Positions 1 to 9,199 are shown, numbered from the stretch's first letter. The stretch: DNA of 64,000 bases from Paenibacillus sp. FSL R5-0623 (GCF_037974265.1 NZ_CP150233.1:2976001-3040000); one strand, 5' to 3'. Translations and numbers: made by a program. Notes: a model not told the origin generated them from the letters alone.

Positions 1-1
1 C

Positions 2-952
2 GGCATGGGGATGTCTCATGGTGACGCCAAAACCTATCCTCAGGTGTCCAAAGTCATTGGTTTCTGTACGCCGGAGCAAATGATTGATGTTGCAGAAAAA
101 ACAGTTATGATTCAGCGTGATTATGGAGATCGTGCAGTTCGTAAACATGCTCGTTTCAAATATACGCTGGATGACCGTGGTGTGGAGTGGTTTGTCGAAG
201 AGCTGACCAGCCGTCTGGGATGGAAGCTGGATGCGGCACGTCCGTATCATTTTGAGACGAACGGAGATCGATATGGTTGGGTAAAAGGTAATAATGGCAA
301 ATGGCACTACACGCTGTTCATTCAGAATGGTCGTGTAAAAGATGTAGACGGCTATCCGCTCATGACGGGTCTACGTGAAATTGCCAAAGTGCATACGGGT
401 GATTTCCGACTGACTGCGAACCAGAATCTGATCATCGGTAATATTAGCAGCCAGAAAAAGAAAAAGATTGAAGCGTTGATTCAGCAATACAATCTGACCG
501 ATGGTGCACATTACTCTGCGCTGCGCAGAAGTTCGATGGCTTGTGTTGCGCTTCCGACTTGCGGTCTCGCCATGGCTGAGTCCGAACGTTATTTGCCGTC
601 CCTGATCGATAAACTGGAGCCTGTACTCGACGAAGCTGGGCTAAGAGACGAAGAGATTGTCATTCGGATGACCGGCTGCCCGAACGGATGCGCAAGACCG
701 ATGCTGGCAGAGATTTCATTTATCGGTAAAGCACCTGGGAAATACAATATGTATCTCGGTGGCAGCTTCACCGGACATCGCTTGAATAAGCTGTATAAAG
801 AAAACATTGGTGAAACCGAGATTCTGGACACGTTAACTCCGATGGTGAACCAGTATGCCAAAGAACGCAATGAAGGGGAACATTTCGGAGACTTTGTCAT
901 TCGTGCGGGTTATGTTCCTGAAGTGTTGGATGGTCGACAATTTCACGCTTAA
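2..952 (+). CDS. cysI: Sulfite reductase hemoprotein (beta) subunit, 3' part
   Basis: Assimilatory sulfite reductase hemoprotein, which reduces sulfite to sulfide in cysteine synthesis. The reading frame is open to the left edge, so the true start lies outside the window and only about 316 C-terminal residues are present. The siroheme/4Fe-4S cysteine pattern is visible: CVALPTC (about residues 180-186) followed by CPNGC (about 225-229, in [11 protein letters not shown]). The basic stretch [10 protein letters not shown] and the closing fold match the nitrite/sulfite reductase family. The flavoprotein partner cysJ would be expected upstream, outside the window. A hairpin follows the stop codon. 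Confidence 0.95.
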   Translation, partial: GMGMSHGDAKTYPQVSKVIGFCTPEQMIDVAEKTVMIQRDYGDRAVRKHARFKYTLDDRGVEWFVEELTSRLGWKLDAARPYHFETNGDRYGWVKGNNGKWHYTLFIQNGRVKDVDGYPLMTGLREIAKVHTGDFRLTANQNLIIGNISSQKKKKIEALIQQYNLTDGAHYSALRRSSMACVALPTCGLAMAESERYLPSLIDKLEPVLDEAGLRDEEIVIRMTGCPNGCARPMLAEISFIGKAPGKYNMYLGGSFTGHRLNKLYKENIGETEILDTLTPMVNQYAKERNEGEHFGDFVIRAGYVPEVLDGRQFHA

Positions 953-994
953 TTGACTGGGTAACATGAACTGAAATTAGGACTGATTTAGGGC

Positions 995-1026
995 GGAAGC
1001 ATTCCTTTAAGGGGTGCTTCTTGTCT
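995..1026 (+). terminator. Probable terminator after cysI
   Basis: GAAGCATTCC and GGGGTGCTTC form a short hairpin, followed by a weak T-rich tract (TTGTCTGTT). It lies about 45 bases after the cysI stop. The poor U-tract makes efficiency uncertain. Confidence 0.5.
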
Positions 1027-1155
1027 GTTATATATGGAGTGAATAGAGGTAACGTTAGTTGCTGCTGAGAGATTTATGAGAGGATAAACTGAGACTAATC
1101 TTCAAATGGAGATGGATAATCACCGCAGTTAATCCCATTATTTCGTGTGTATTAA

Positions 1156-1185
1156 CTTGTTGAAGTACGCTCAACAAGATATAAT
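1156..1185 (+). promoter_or_regulatory. Promoter with embedded palindrome ahead of the YebC-family gene
   Basis: TTGTTG (1157-1162), a 17-base spacer and TATAAT (1180-1185) make a sigma-A type promoter. CTTGTTGA (1156-1163) and TCAACAAG (1171-1178) form a perfect 8-base inverted repeat with a 7-base centre that fills the space between -35 and -10. This is the position of a repressor operator; the regulator is unknown. Confidence 0.6.
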
Positions 1186-1231
1186 GGCATAGTAGAAAGC
1201 AGATTACATGTTGAAAGTGAGCGGAAACGAT

Positions 1232-1948
1232 ATGGGTCGTAAGTGGAATAATATCAAGGAAAAGAAAGCTTCAAAAGATGCAAACACGAGCCGGGTCTAC
1301 GCTAAATTCGGCGTTGAGATCTATGTAGCTGCCAAGAAGGGCGAACCAGACCCGGAAGCGAACCGTGCACTGAAAGTCGTGCTGGAACGTGCCAAAACGT
1401 ATAATGTACCCAAAGCCATCATTGATCGTGCGATGGAAAAAGCAAAAGGCAGCGGGGATGAGAACTATGAAGAGTTGCGTTATGAAGGCTTCGGACCGAA
1501 TGGTGCGATGGTCATCGTTGATGCACTCACCAACAATGTGAATCGTACAGCGCCGGAAGTTCGCTCTGCGTTTAACAAAAACGCGGGTAACATGGGTGTC
1601 AGCGGTTCTGTTGCTTACATGTTTGATCCAACAGCGGTTATCGGTATAGAAGGCAAAAACTCCGAGGAAGTACTGGAACTTTTGCTTGAAGCAGATGTGG
1701 ATGTACGTGATATCGTGGATGAAGACGATGCTGTCATTGTATATGCAGAACCGGATCAATTCCACGCTGTACAAGAAGCATTCAAAGCTGCGGGTATTAC
1801 TGAGTTCACAGTAGCTGAGCTGACGATGCTTGCGCAAAACCATATTGAACTTCCAGAGGATGCACAAGCTCAGTTCGAGAAACTGATCGATGCGCTTGAA
1901 GACCTTGAAGATGTTCAACAAGTCTACCATAACGTAGAGTTCGTTTAA
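1232..1948 (+). CDS. YebC/PmpR family protein (YeeI-like)
   Basis: YebC/PmpR family protein of 238 residues, beginning [20 protein letters not shown] as in the Bacillus YeeI branch. Family members are reported as DNA-binding regulators or as ribosome-associated factors that help with difficult peptide sequences, so the role is not settled. The three-domain YebC fold is supported by the conserved YEGFGPNG and NKNAGNMG motifs and the acidic C-terminus. An upstream in-frame ATG at 1208 exists, but family length and the conserved MGRKW start favour 1232. The gene has its own promoter and a strong terminator, so it appears monocistronic. Confidence 0.9.
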   Translation: MGRKWNNIKEKKASKDANTSRVYAKFGVEIYVAAKKGEPDPEANRALKVVLERAKTYNVPKAIIDRAMEKAKGSGDENYEELRYEGFGPNGAMVIVDALTNNVNRTAPEVRSAFNKNAGNMGVSGSVAYMFDPTAVIGIEGKNSEEVLELLLEADVDVRDIVDEDDAVIVYAEPDQFHAVQEAFKAAGITEFTVAELTMLAQNHIELPEDAQAQFEKLIDALEDLEDVQQVYHNVEFV

Positions 1949-1977
1949 GAGAACGAGGCGATACGTGGTTTGATTGC

Positions 1978-2030
1978 AAAAAAAGAGTGTCTGACCAATC
2001 TACAGGATTGGACGGACACTCTTTTTTTGT
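1978..2030. terminator. Bidirectional terminator between convergent genes
   Basis: An A-run, GAGTGTC, ACCAATC, a short loop, GATTGG, GACACTC and a T-run form a long stem. It has U-tracts in both directions, so it can end the YebC-family transcript and the convergent DUF606 operon. Confidence 0.9.
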
Positions 2031-2034
2031 TCGT

Positions 2035-2523
2035 TTATGAGTTGGACTGTAGTGTTCCAGGGGACTGATCTGATTTTTCCGATTTACCTCCACCGAACTT
2101 GAACAATACAATTCCGCCAACGATGACAAGTACACCGAGCAGCTGATTCCACGAAAAAGGAATTTGCTCCAGACCAAGCCACCCCATGGAATCAAACAAT
2201 AGAGCAAAGCTCAGTTGGGATGTTAGCACGATCGAGATGGCATACGTGGGACCAAGCAACTTCATCCCTTGCACAAGACAGAAGACCACGCCAACGCCGA
2301 TGGCTCCACTGAGCCAGTACCAGGGTTGCATATGCTGGAAGCTGAATGTATTTTTGCCCTCTACCAGCAGAGAGATGAGGAAAGAAGCAAGGAATCCGGT
2401 GAAAAGCACCATCGTTGTTGTGGACCATGAACCAGTGCGCTCATTGACTTTGCTATTAAAAATCGTTTGTAGACTGACAAGTGAACCTGCCAGTAGTGCA
2501 AGCGAAATACCTGTGATTAACAT
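2035..2523 (-). CDS. DMT-family small membrane transporter (DUF606/YdcZ type), copy 1
   Basis: 162-residue integral membrane protein with about five hydrophobic segments (near residues 1-20, 37-55, 68-88, 96-110, 126-145). Features such as GSLVSLQTIFNSKV near the N-terminus and LSGAIGVG match the DUF606/YdcZ branch of the drug/metabolite transporter superfamily. The substrate is unknown. It is the last gene of a minus-strand operon, 14 bases after the Crp/Fnr gene, with a good AAGGAG site. A related 141-residue copy (3282-3707) is the first gene of the operon, so the two may form a heteromeric pair. The C-terminal tail is polar and longer than in copy 2. Confidence 0.85.
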   Translation of the reverse strand: MLITGISLALLAGSLVSLQTIFNSKVNERTGSWSTTTMVLFTGFLASFLISLLVEGKNTFSFQHMQPWYWLSGAIGVGVVFCLVQGMKLLGPTYAISIVLTSQLSFALLFDSMGWLGLEQIPFSWNQLLGVLVIVGGIVLFKFGGGKSEKSDQSPGTLQSNS

Positions 2524-2537
2524 GGTTGTCGAACTCC

Positions 2538-3248
2538 TTATTCATAAATATTGTGACCTGTTATTTCCCTTAGACCGGCTCGATCCTTGATCATAATCAA
2601 TCCCTGATGTCGTTCAATTAACCCGTCTGCACAGAGCTTCTGGATGACCCGGTTCAGGTGTCGGTAACTGGTGCCGATCAGATTCGCGATGTCGGTCAGA
2701 TTGAACGCGTCCAGCTCTTCATGAACGACGTTGCCCGCTTCTTCTGTTGAGATGGAGAGCAGGTAGCTGACTAGACGAACCTCAACGGGATACATCAGGT
2801 TGAAATTGGAAAAGTTCGAGTCAATGTAGAATTTGTGAGAGATGATTTTAAGCAAAAATTTAAGTAAAGGTGCATAATCGCTGGCAAGCTCAGCGAGCCA
2901 TTGATAATGAATGCGAAGCATCACCACAGGTGACACGGCCTGAACCGTATTAACAATATCGCTTTCACGGACATACTCTATGTCACCGACGACTTCAAGC
3001 GGTGTTTTGAAACAAAGCACCAGCGTTTTGTCCTGTGCGGAGGTGGTGAAAATCTTGATTTTACCTTCGACCAGTACGTACAAATATTCGGAAGTTTCCC
3101 CTTCACGACAGATCAGTTCACACTTCTCGAAGTGGCATAACGTCATATGTGTACGCAGGGGCTCGTGAAATACAGTTTCGAGTTGATATTGCTTCAGATA
3201 TTGTATTAATTGTTGCTCGTTATGGATCTCTTGCACGCTGTTATTCAC
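2538..3248 (-). CDS. Crp/Fnr-family transcriptional regulator
   Basis: 236-residue regulator. Residues about 30-140 form a cyclic-nucleotide-binding type beta-roll (CREGETSEYLYVLVEGKIKIF), and residues about 165-225 a winged helix-turn-helix (FNLTDIANLIGTSYRHLNRV). No PRFR-type cAMP phosphate-binding cassette and no Fnr-like N-terminal cysteine cluster is seen, so the effector is unknown; overall it resembles the YeiL branch. The start is GTG. It sits between two DUF606 transporter genes (gaps 33 and 14 bases), so it most likely controls that operon. Confidence 0.88.
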   Translation of the reverse strand: MNNSVQEIHNEQQLIQYLKQYQLETVFHEPLRTHMTLCHFEKCELICREGETSEYLYVLVEGKIKIFTTSAQDKTLVLCFKTPLEVVGDIEYVRESDIVNTVQAVSPVVMLRIHYQWLAELASDYAPLLKFLLKIISHKFYIDSNFSNFNLMYPVEVRLVSYLLSISTEEAGNVVHEELDAFNLTDIANLIGTSYRHLNRVIQKLCADGLIERHQGLIMIKDRAGLREITGHNIYE

Positions 3249-3281
3249 CCCCGACGATATGTTTCAATCCTTCTCCAAAAA

Positions 3282-3707
3282 CTATAGTTTCATAATAATG
3301 ACTCCAGTCACCATTAAGGCAATGCCCAGAAATTGCGGCAGTTTCATCTTTTGTTTCACGACACCGAACCATCCGTTACTATCCACCAGAAAAGTCAGGA
3401 ACAACTGGGCAATGAGCAGAGCCGAGATCGTGAATGTAACCCCGATTTGCTGAATGGCCGTCACTTCGCTGAAAATAATGACGGCGCCAAAAGCACCTCC
3501 AGCCAAGTACATAGGTTTTACTTGTTTGAGTCCTTGAAGGTTGGTGTCTCTAACAAACATTAGGATCAGCGCCGCTAAGATGAATCCTGTCAGTTGTGTA
3601 ATCGTAGCGGCCTGCCATGTGCCCATGTCGGTGCTAATCCGAGTATTGGCAACCCCTTGGAGCGTGATACACGCGCCGCCCAGTAATGCAAAAATAATTC
3701 CTCTCAT
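3282..3707 (-). CDS. DMT-family small membrane transporter (DUF606/YdcZ type), copy 2
   Basis: 141-residue membrane protein with a start like other DUF606/YdcZ proteins (MRGIIFALLGGACITLQGVANTR is split into a helix and an NTR turn) and about five hydrophobic segments. It is first in the minus-strand operon with the Crp/Fnr regulator and DUF606 copy 1. AAGGAG lies 8 bases before the ATG. Substrate unknown. It shares the layout LQxxxNxxxxxxxGxW near the N-terminus with copy 1, consistent with paralogy. Confidence 0.85.
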   Translation of the reverse strand: MRGIIFALLGGACITLQGVANTRISTDMGTWQAATITQLTGFILAALILMFVRDTNLQGLKQVKPMYLAGGAFGAVIIFSEVTAIQQIGVTFTISALLIAQLFLTFLVDSNGWFGVVKQKMKLPQFLGIALMVTGVIIMKL

Positions 3708-4225
3708 ATGTACGCTCCTTATTCAATCACTTCGACTTCTATTATTAAATGATAAATTGACTCTGAACGCCAAGGACAAATGTCCTGAGCTTTGAAGTCA
3801 CAGCATCTAGAGTACTATAAAGAACTCGGTAAATCCAGATGGGGCAAGCAGAGATGCGTGGCATATGTGCTCAGTACTCATTTTTCATCATAATCTAACG
3901 AAACAGTGACACCTTATTGTACTGATTCGATTGAACTGAGAAATCTAACGAATCTCAGCGACGCTAATTGAGTTATGTTGGGTAGAAATGGACGGTAAAC
4001 AGGGGGGAATGGAGGAATAGGGTGTCTACGATTCGTTACAATTGAAAATCGTCAAATATTCGCTCAATAGAGTGTGTCAGGTTTATTAGCTATCCAAGAA
4101 ATGTAACGAGAGTCTACCCAGTGTACCCCGGAGCATGGAAAGTATCCAAAGCTCCGGGGTAGGATAGGCAATGAGATTAGAAGGAATCAACTTGAGATCC
4201 TCTCCGTACAAATCCAATCGTATTA
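3708..4225. other. Gene-free region of about 520 bases
   Basis: It contains the promoter region of the DUF606 operon (reading leftward) and a strong hairpin (separate entry). I see no convincing coding sequence or RNA motif otherwise. Confidence 0.5.
4122..4161. other. Strong GC-rich hairpin downstream of the Nif3-like gene
   Basis: TACCCCGGAGC and GCTCCGGGGTA form an 11-base perfect stem around an 18-base loop. It lies about 65 bases past the stop of the minus-strand Nif3-like gene. No T-run follows on the minus strand, so it may be an mRNA 3'-end stabiliser rather than a classical terminator. Confidence 0.6.
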
Positions 4226-5023
4226 TCAGATCACAGTGTACACAGGCTTCTCGCCTACAAAACGAACAGACAGTTCAGGAAAACGTTCTGCCAACCTGTC
4301 TGCCAATAGCTTCATTCCCGGAGCTTCGCTCTCGGCATGTCCCATCATGATCAGTGCCTGGGACTTGCCTTGTTGCACAGCATCACGGATATATTCCGGT
4401 GTCTCCCATTCGAATCCTTCTCCAGCGATGATGAGATCCAATTGCTCATTCTGAATCAAGGGAATCGTCACATGTCCATTACCACGAAAACCTACCAGTA
4501 CCGCTGCGCGTCTACAGACTATTTCCGCATTGCCTGCAACGCGTACATAATCGATGCCCAGGGAACTTTTCACATGGTGAGCAATAGCTTGGGCGGTGCT
4601 TCCTTCCGGAAAAGAAAGAATGTCTGCTTCCGCTAGTCTTTGTTCCACATAAGAGGACCACCCCAATGCCCGAATCAATCCTTCAGTAATGCCATCCGGT
4701 TGGAAGCGGTGGATGATATCATGACATCGATAGATGGAAATGCCTGCTTCGTCGATCAACTTTCTTTTGTCCGCATAAACCGAATCATTTGCAAGCCAAT
4801 CCGTATGACTGTGATGGTTGTAGAAGGGGGATTCATGCGCAATGATCAAGTTCGCACCTTGCTGTATGGCTTGTTCAATAACATAATGTGTGGGCATAAA
4901 AGCAATGATAATGCCTTTGACCTTACGATCAAGTGAGCCCGTAATGAGCTGATCTACCGTGTTTTCTGGCAATTCAATGTTATCTGTGAGATGAAGTACA
5001 ACGTCTTGAACAGTAAGATCCAT
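4226..5023 (-). CDS. Nif3-like dinuclear metal centre protein
   Basis: NIF3/YbgI/YqfO-family protein of about 265 residues. Typical family features are LxxLITGSLDR near residue 25, IAHESPFYNH (family IxHHP-type metal-binding region) near 65, and a late GHAESEAPGM with GEGFEWETPEY that supply metal-binding His/Glu. Members form hexamers with a two-metal site; their biochemical role is unsettled (suggested GTP cyclohydrolase-like or metal chaperone). It is shorter than YqfO and lacks the inserted PII-like domain. I prefer the ATG at 5023, ten bases from GGAGG, over the ATG at 5032 that abuts it. Confidence 0.85.
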   Translation of the reverse strand: MDLTVQDVVLHLTDNIELPENTVDQLITGSLDRKVKGIIIAFMPTHYVIEQAIQQGANLIIAHESPFYNHHSHTDWLANDSVYADKRKLIDEAGISIYRCHDIIHRFQPDGITEGLIRALGWSSYVEQRLAEADILSFPEGSTAQAIAHHVKSSLGIDYVRVAGNAEIVCRRAAVLVGFRGNGHVTIPLIQNEQLDLIIAGEGFEWETPEYIRDAVQQGKSQALIMMGHAESEAPGMKLLADRLAERFPELSVRFVGEKPVYTVI

Positions 5024-5363
5024 AGAATGCATTCCTCCAATGACAGGATATAAAGTTAGTGTACCATGTTGACATTTGAAATCTACTGCCTTCCAGATTA
5101 CAGGGTCGTTTTTATTGTTTTCGGTTAATACTTAAACATACAGATTACAGTCGGTTAAACGGAGCAATGAATTGGGCTGTACACGGATGTTGGATTCATA
5201 TAGTTTTCTCAAACAAGAATAAGTATACTTACATAGAGCCTTTGTTTGTATTAAATGGAGCTGAGTGCAAGGAAAGCAGTTTCCATTTCAATATACTGAG
5301 AATCAGTTGAGGACAAGCGTTCATTTGCAACAATAGAACAGATTGTGAAAGGGGATAACTACG

Positions 5364-5957
5364 ATGACAGCAACTATTATGGAACGTCTGAAGAGCGAGA
5401 CAGCTCATTATCACAGACAAGTAGAACAGAACCCTTATGCAAAAGCCATTATGAATCAAACCGTGACTATAGAAGAATATAGAACATATTTAGAGAAATT
5501 TTATGGATTCCTGAAACCGCTGGAGGATCAGGCTGTACAGCAGCCTTTCTGGGAAAGTACGGGACTGGATATCGAGATTAGAGGCAAGGCTGGACTGTTG
5601 GAAAAAGATTTACGAAATCTGGGTGCAAGTGAAGAAGAGATCACTCAACTTCCGCTCTGTGAAGAATTGCCGGATATTTCAACACCTGCCCGTTTGTTCG
5701 GATATCTGTATGTAATTGAGGGGTCCACGAATGGTGGACAGATTATGACCAAACGTTTGTCGCAGTTCCTGCCGATTGAGGCCGATCGTGGATTGGAATA
5801 TTTCAACGCCTACGGCTCAGAGACAAGAACAAGATGGAGCGAGTTTACAGGTTTGCTGCAGCAGTCTATCAGCATCCCAGAAGATCATGACAACATGGTA
5901 CACAGTGCATCAGAGACATTCCGTCTATTGGATCACTGGATTAATACGGACAAGTAA
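5364..5957 (+). CDS. Heme oxygenase (biliverdin-producing)
   Basis: 197-residue all-helical heme oxygenase that opens heme to biliverdin, CO and iron. The proximal-histidine region (LKSETAHYHRQVE, about residues 9-21) and the distal-helix signature YVIEGSTNGGQ (about 116-126) are both present, and length fits the HemO/HO-1 family. An AAAGGGG site precedes the ATG. A loose palindrome ACTGA-GAA-TCAGT at about 5295 could be a degenerate Fur-type site, which would fit iron control, but this is weak. No phytochrome gene follows, so iron recycling is the likelier role. Confidence 0.92.
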   Translation: MTATIMERLKSETAHYHRQVEQNPYAKAIMNQTVTIEEYRTYLEKFYGFLKPLEDQAVQQPFWESTGLDIEIRGKAGLLEKDLRNLGASEEEITQLPLCEELPDISTPARLFGYLYVIEGSTNGGQIMTKRLSQFLPIEADRGLEYFNAYGSETRTRWSEFTGLLQQSISIPEDHDNMVHSASETFRLLDHWINTDK

Positions 5958-5997
5958 CATCCCTTATATAACATCATGAGAGGGGATTTTCCTGGCC

Positions 5998-6051
5998 ATG
6001 ACCGAACCGAAGTCCAAGAAAGAACAAAAAGTGAAGGGAAAAATCGTGTAA
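5998..6051 (+). CDS. Possible 17-residue basic peptide
   Basis: A small open frame encoding MTEPKSKKEQKVKGKIV lies between the heme oxygenase gene and its terminator. A GAGAGGGG purine tract is present but about 13 bases upstream, which is far. The Lys-rich composition resembles short tail peptides, but 17 codons carry little statistical weight. Confidence 0.25.
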   Translation: MTEPKSKKEQKVKGKIV

Positions 6052-6131
6052 TAGTCGTGTGATTACGTCTGTTCAACGTTCGATTTGACCAAGATATCAT
6101 CAATTTGTGAAAAAGTTAAAAATACTTGATA

Positions 6132-6160
6132 AAAAGAGGGCAGAAATGCCTTCTTTTTTG
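6132..6160 (+). terminator. Terminator after heme oxygenase
   Basis: AAAGAGGGCA and TGCCTTCTTT form a stem with a tiny loop followed by a T-run. It separates the heme oxygenase transcript from the TerB/ATPase/helicase unit. Confidence 0.8.
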
Positions 6161-6204
6161 TGTCCAGGAATGTCTAAATTTCGTCACCGCAGACACAGGA
6201 CAAG

Positions 6205-6213
6205 TGATATAAT
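6205..6213 (+). promoter_or_regulatory. Extended -10 promoter of the TerB/ATPase/helicase unit
   Basis: TGATATAAT is a perfect extended -10 element, 59 bases before the first ATG. No good -35 is seen at 17 bases (CACCGC), which suits an extended -10 promoter. No other promoter is evident before the downstream genes. Confidence 0.55.
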
Positions 6214-6271
6214 GATCCCTATGGATACACTTGTTCGTATTCTGTCTTGGAGGAGGGTGAGATAACGTTCT

Positions 6272-7849
6272 ATGAAAGACAACTCAAGACAATTGGAATT
6301 TATGGAGATAGATCTGAGTGAAGAACCTGAAACAGCAGCAGTGCCGGTTCCTGATCGTTCAACCATTGTGCAGTCTGCACATGATACGATGCAGCATCGT
6401 GGAGGCATATTGTCCTCAGAGAACCGTTTTGTAGAGGAAGCAAAGCGGTGGGCAGAGATGGAGGGGGATGTATCCCCGTGGGTTCCCTTTATGAGTTACT
6501 GGCCAACGTATGGCGTGATGAATGATGCCCAGCGCAAGTGGTATATGTTTTGGAGGAAGGAAGTACGTCAGGGGAGATACCCGGATACCGATCTGTCCTA
6601 TCTATTTGTTCATATCTACGAGTTACTTAACGGCATTGGCTGGCAGAATCCTCAGGATGGTTATGATCAATTGAAGCAGCTATGGGTGAACTACCGTGAA
6701 CGGCTGCCCCAATTAAATATATATATGCAAGAGTGGATGGTCGATTATGTGCTGGTCCATCAGATGGAGATGTCCTTATCCGAGGTTATGGGCCTTTCAG
6801 GCGGATACCTGCCAGCAGAGATGCTAGATAGGGAGTTGCAACGTATTTTACAGGATAAGGTATCGGATATCTCGCTGAATATGCTGCAAAGATATTATGA
6901 TTACGATATTACACTCAGTAAATTTTATAGAGATGGCGGCAAAGAAGTGATGGAGCAGTACATCCCACGGGTCATGGCTTTGGTTGATTCGTACCTGGAA
7001 CGTACGCGACTAGTTGGACTGTTGCCTGAGTGTGATCCTAACGATGAACGCACGATGGAGCGCATCCTGTTTCGCAAAGCAGTCTATGATGATTCGATCT
7101 ATGGAAGATCGGTATCGTTCAGATATATGCCCATAGGTGAACAGGCTGAATTTGTGCAGATGGTCACGCGGATCTATCGATGTACTGAAAATAAACTTCG
7201 TGAACTGCTCGGATTCAGAGGCCGATTGCGAGGACAGACTCTTGAACCCGAACTTGCAAATCTGATTGAACGTTACCTGGACAAAACATATGCGATCGAG
7301 CAGGCGGAGTCTGTGGAACAACCGGTGATTCGTATTGATTCAGAGAAACTGGCATCGTTACAGCAGGAAAGTGAGTACGTGCGATTGGCGCTTACAATTG
7401 AGGATGAGCACCCTTCTGAAGTGAAGGATGAAGAGGATAACAACGCAAATGTTACAAGTAATCCATTCGATGTACTGGAAGCAAGGAATGAGATCACTCC
7501 AACTGAAGGTTCCATGGAGTCGGAGCCATCCGCAGTAGAGATTGCAACAGGAGCGCAAGTAGAATCTATTAGGTTGCAGTGGGACGAGTCTACTGAGGCT
7601 GATCTGGATGAAGAATGGTTGCTTTTTGCCCAGGAACTTTCCCCTCAGCAGGTGCAAACGATTCATGTTTTACTTGGTGCAAATTCTGATACGGAGCTGA
7701 TGCGTCTGGCTGAGCAATATGGAACGATGCCTACGCTTCTACTGGATGAAATTAATGATGTAGCTATGGAAACGATCGGTGATCTTCTGATTGATGGTGA
7801 TCGGATTGTTCCTGATTATATAGATGTGTTCGAACATGTGAAGAGGTGA
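6272..7849 (+). CDS. TerB-N / TerB-C domain protein
   Basis: 525-residue cytoplasmic protein. Residues about 50-250 match the TerB-N domain (RWAEMEGDVSPWVPF, then QRKWYMFWRKEVRQG and LSYLFVHIYELLNGIGW); residues about 448-525 match TerB-C (EWLLFAQELSPQQVQ to DEINDVAMETIGDLLIDGD). The two are joined by an acidic, low-complexity linker (about 365-445). TerB-N/TerB-C proteins have been linked by comparative genomics to tellurium-resistance-like stress and DNA-processing systems; no enzyme activity is known. It is first in a coupled trio: the ATPase starts 7 bases after its stop. Start chosen from GGAGGAGGGTGAG upstream. No terZ/terD/terY genes are in the window. Confidence 0.8.
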   Translation: MKDNSRQLEFMEIDLSEEPETAAVPVPDRSTIVQSAHDTMQHRGGILSSENRFVEEAKRWAEMEGDVSPWVPFMSYWPTYGVMNDAQRKWYMFWRKEVRQGRYPDTDLSYLFVHIYELLNGIGWQNPQDGYDQLKQLWVNYRERLPQLNIYMQEWMVDYVLVHQMEMSLSEVMGLSGGYLPAEMLDRELQRILQDKVSDISLNMLQRYYDYDITLSKFYRDGGKEVMEQYIPRVMALVDSYLERTRLVGLLPECDPNDERTMERILFRKAVYDDSIYGRSVSFRYMPIGEQAEFVQMVTRIYRCTENKLRELLGFRGRLRGQTLEPELANLIERYLDKTYAIEQAESVEQPVIRIDSEKLASLQQESEYVRLALTIEDEHPSEVKDEEDNNANVTSNPFDVLEARNEITPTEGSMESEPSAVEIATGAQVESIRLQWDESTEADLDEEWLLFAQELSPQQVQTIHVLLGANSDTELMRLAEQYGTMPTLLLDEINDVAMETIGDLLIDGDRIVPDYIDVFEHVKR

Positions 7850-7855
7850 TAGGCA

Positions 7856-9199
7856 GTGACAGAACTTAAAATACCAAAGCGGCTGACCACCGCACTTGTA
7901 AATTCATTAACGGCGGGTGTTGTCCCGCGCATAGGACTGGAGCAGATTGCTGTTGGTCGGAAACCGGAAGTGGAAGCCATCTTGCGGGATATGGACAATA
8001 TTGCGGAGGGTGGCGCTGCGTTTAAACTCATTACTGGCCGTTACGGTAGCGGTAAAAGCTTTCTTTTGCAGATGATTCGTAACTATGCGATGGACCGTGA
8101 TTTCGTTGTGGCAGATGCGGATCTGTCACCTGAGCGACGATTGGTGGGAACCAAAGGGCAGGGACTTGCTACATATCGCGAACTGATGACTCGTCTGTCT
8201 ACACGCACACGCCCGGATGGGGGAGCGTTGGAGCCAATTTTGCAAAAATGGATCGCAGGGTTGCAACAATCCACGATGCAGAGTCAGAACCTGCGCCCGG
8301 ATGATCCCGCTCTGCCGCTTGAGGTAGAGAAGCAGATCTATGCAGTGACGGGGGAAATGCAGAATCTGGTCCACGGCTTTGATTTTGCCAAGGTACTGGC
8401 GTCATACTGGAACGGGTACAAGCTGGCAGATGATGATCGCAAACAGGCGGCGCTTCGCTGGCTTCGAGGAGAGTTTGCAACCAAAACGGAAGCAAAAAAA
8501 GAACTGGCTGTTGGGGTTATCATTGACGATGACAACTGGTATGACTACTTCAAATTGTGGTCTGAATTCACAGCACGCATTGGTTACAAAGGATTGCTGT
8601 TGTTCATTGATGAAGCGGTGAATCTGTACAAAATTACAAACAGTGTCTCCCGTCAAAGCAACTATGAGAAATTGCTGACCATGTTCAATGATACGATGCA
8701 GGGCAAGGCAGAGCACCTGGGCATATTTGTAGGCGGTACGCCGCAATTTGTGGAGGATGAACGGCGCGGATTATACAGCTATGAAGCGCTTCGCTCCAGG
8801 CTTATTGATGGTCGTTATGCAGCCAAAGCGTATGCGAATTACACAGGTCCGATCCTGAAGTTGGCGATGTTATCGCATGAAGAGATTCTGATTCTGCTCC
8901 AGAAGCTGCGACAGATTCATGCCCTGCATTTTGGATACAGCGCAAGTCTGACGGATGAACAATTGGTTGATTTTATGCAAACGGCGGTGAACCGGCTGGG
9001 TGCGGATGAATTGCTGACCACGCGTGAAGTGGTACGCGACTTTATGGATGTATTGCACACGTTACACCAGAATCCCGAAGTGACATATACTCAATTACTT
9101 GGCGAGCGGGTTGCCCAACCTCAGGAAACGGGTAAAGGGGAAGATGCTTCAGCAAATACGGATGATCTGGACGATTTCCTGGCGGAGTTTGAATTATGA
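7856..9199 (+). CDS. BrxD-like P-loop ATPase (BrxC/BrxD, DUF2791 type)
   Basis: 447-residue ATPase with a GTG start and AGAGGTGAT site. Walker A is GRYGSGKS (residues 61-68) and Walker B is LLLFIDEA (247-254). The start IPKRLTTALVNSLTAGVVPR and the phrase DADLSPERRL fit the DUF2791/BrxD group of ATP-binding proteins, known as accessory components of several BREX phage-defence types. No PglX methylase, PglZ phosphatase or BrxC gene is nearby, so this is not a complete BREX. Its stop overlaps the helicase start (ATGA), so the two products are made together and probably interact. The acidic C-terminus (about 425-447) could be a docking tail. Confidence 0.8.
   Translation: MTELKIPKRLTTALVNSLTAGVVPRIGLEQIAVGRKPEVEAILRDMDNIAEGGAAFKLITGRYGSGKSFLLQMIRNYAMDRDFVVADADLSPERRLVGTKGQGLATYRELMTRLSTRTRPDGGALEPILQKWIAGLQQSTMQSQNLRPDDPALPLEVEKQIYAVTGEMQNLVHGFDFAKVLASYWNGYKLADDDRKQAALRWLRGEFATKTEAKKELAVGVIIDDDNWYDYFKLWSEFTARIGYKGLLLFIDEAVNLYKITNSVSRQSNYEKLLTMFNDTMQGKAEHLGIFVGGTPQFVEDERRGLYSYEALRSRLIDGRYAAKAYANYTGPILKLAMLSHEEILILLQKLRQIHALHFGYSASLTDEQLVDFMQTAVNRLGADELLTTREVVRDFMDVLHTLHQNPEVTYTQLLGERVAQPQETGKGEDASANTDDLDDFLAEFEL

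Noticed and set aside
1271-1930. 219-codon minus-strand frame opposite the YebC-family gene
   Set aside because: It is antisense to a well-conserved gene, has cysteine- and phenylalanine-rich composition, and no ribosome site; a shadow frame.
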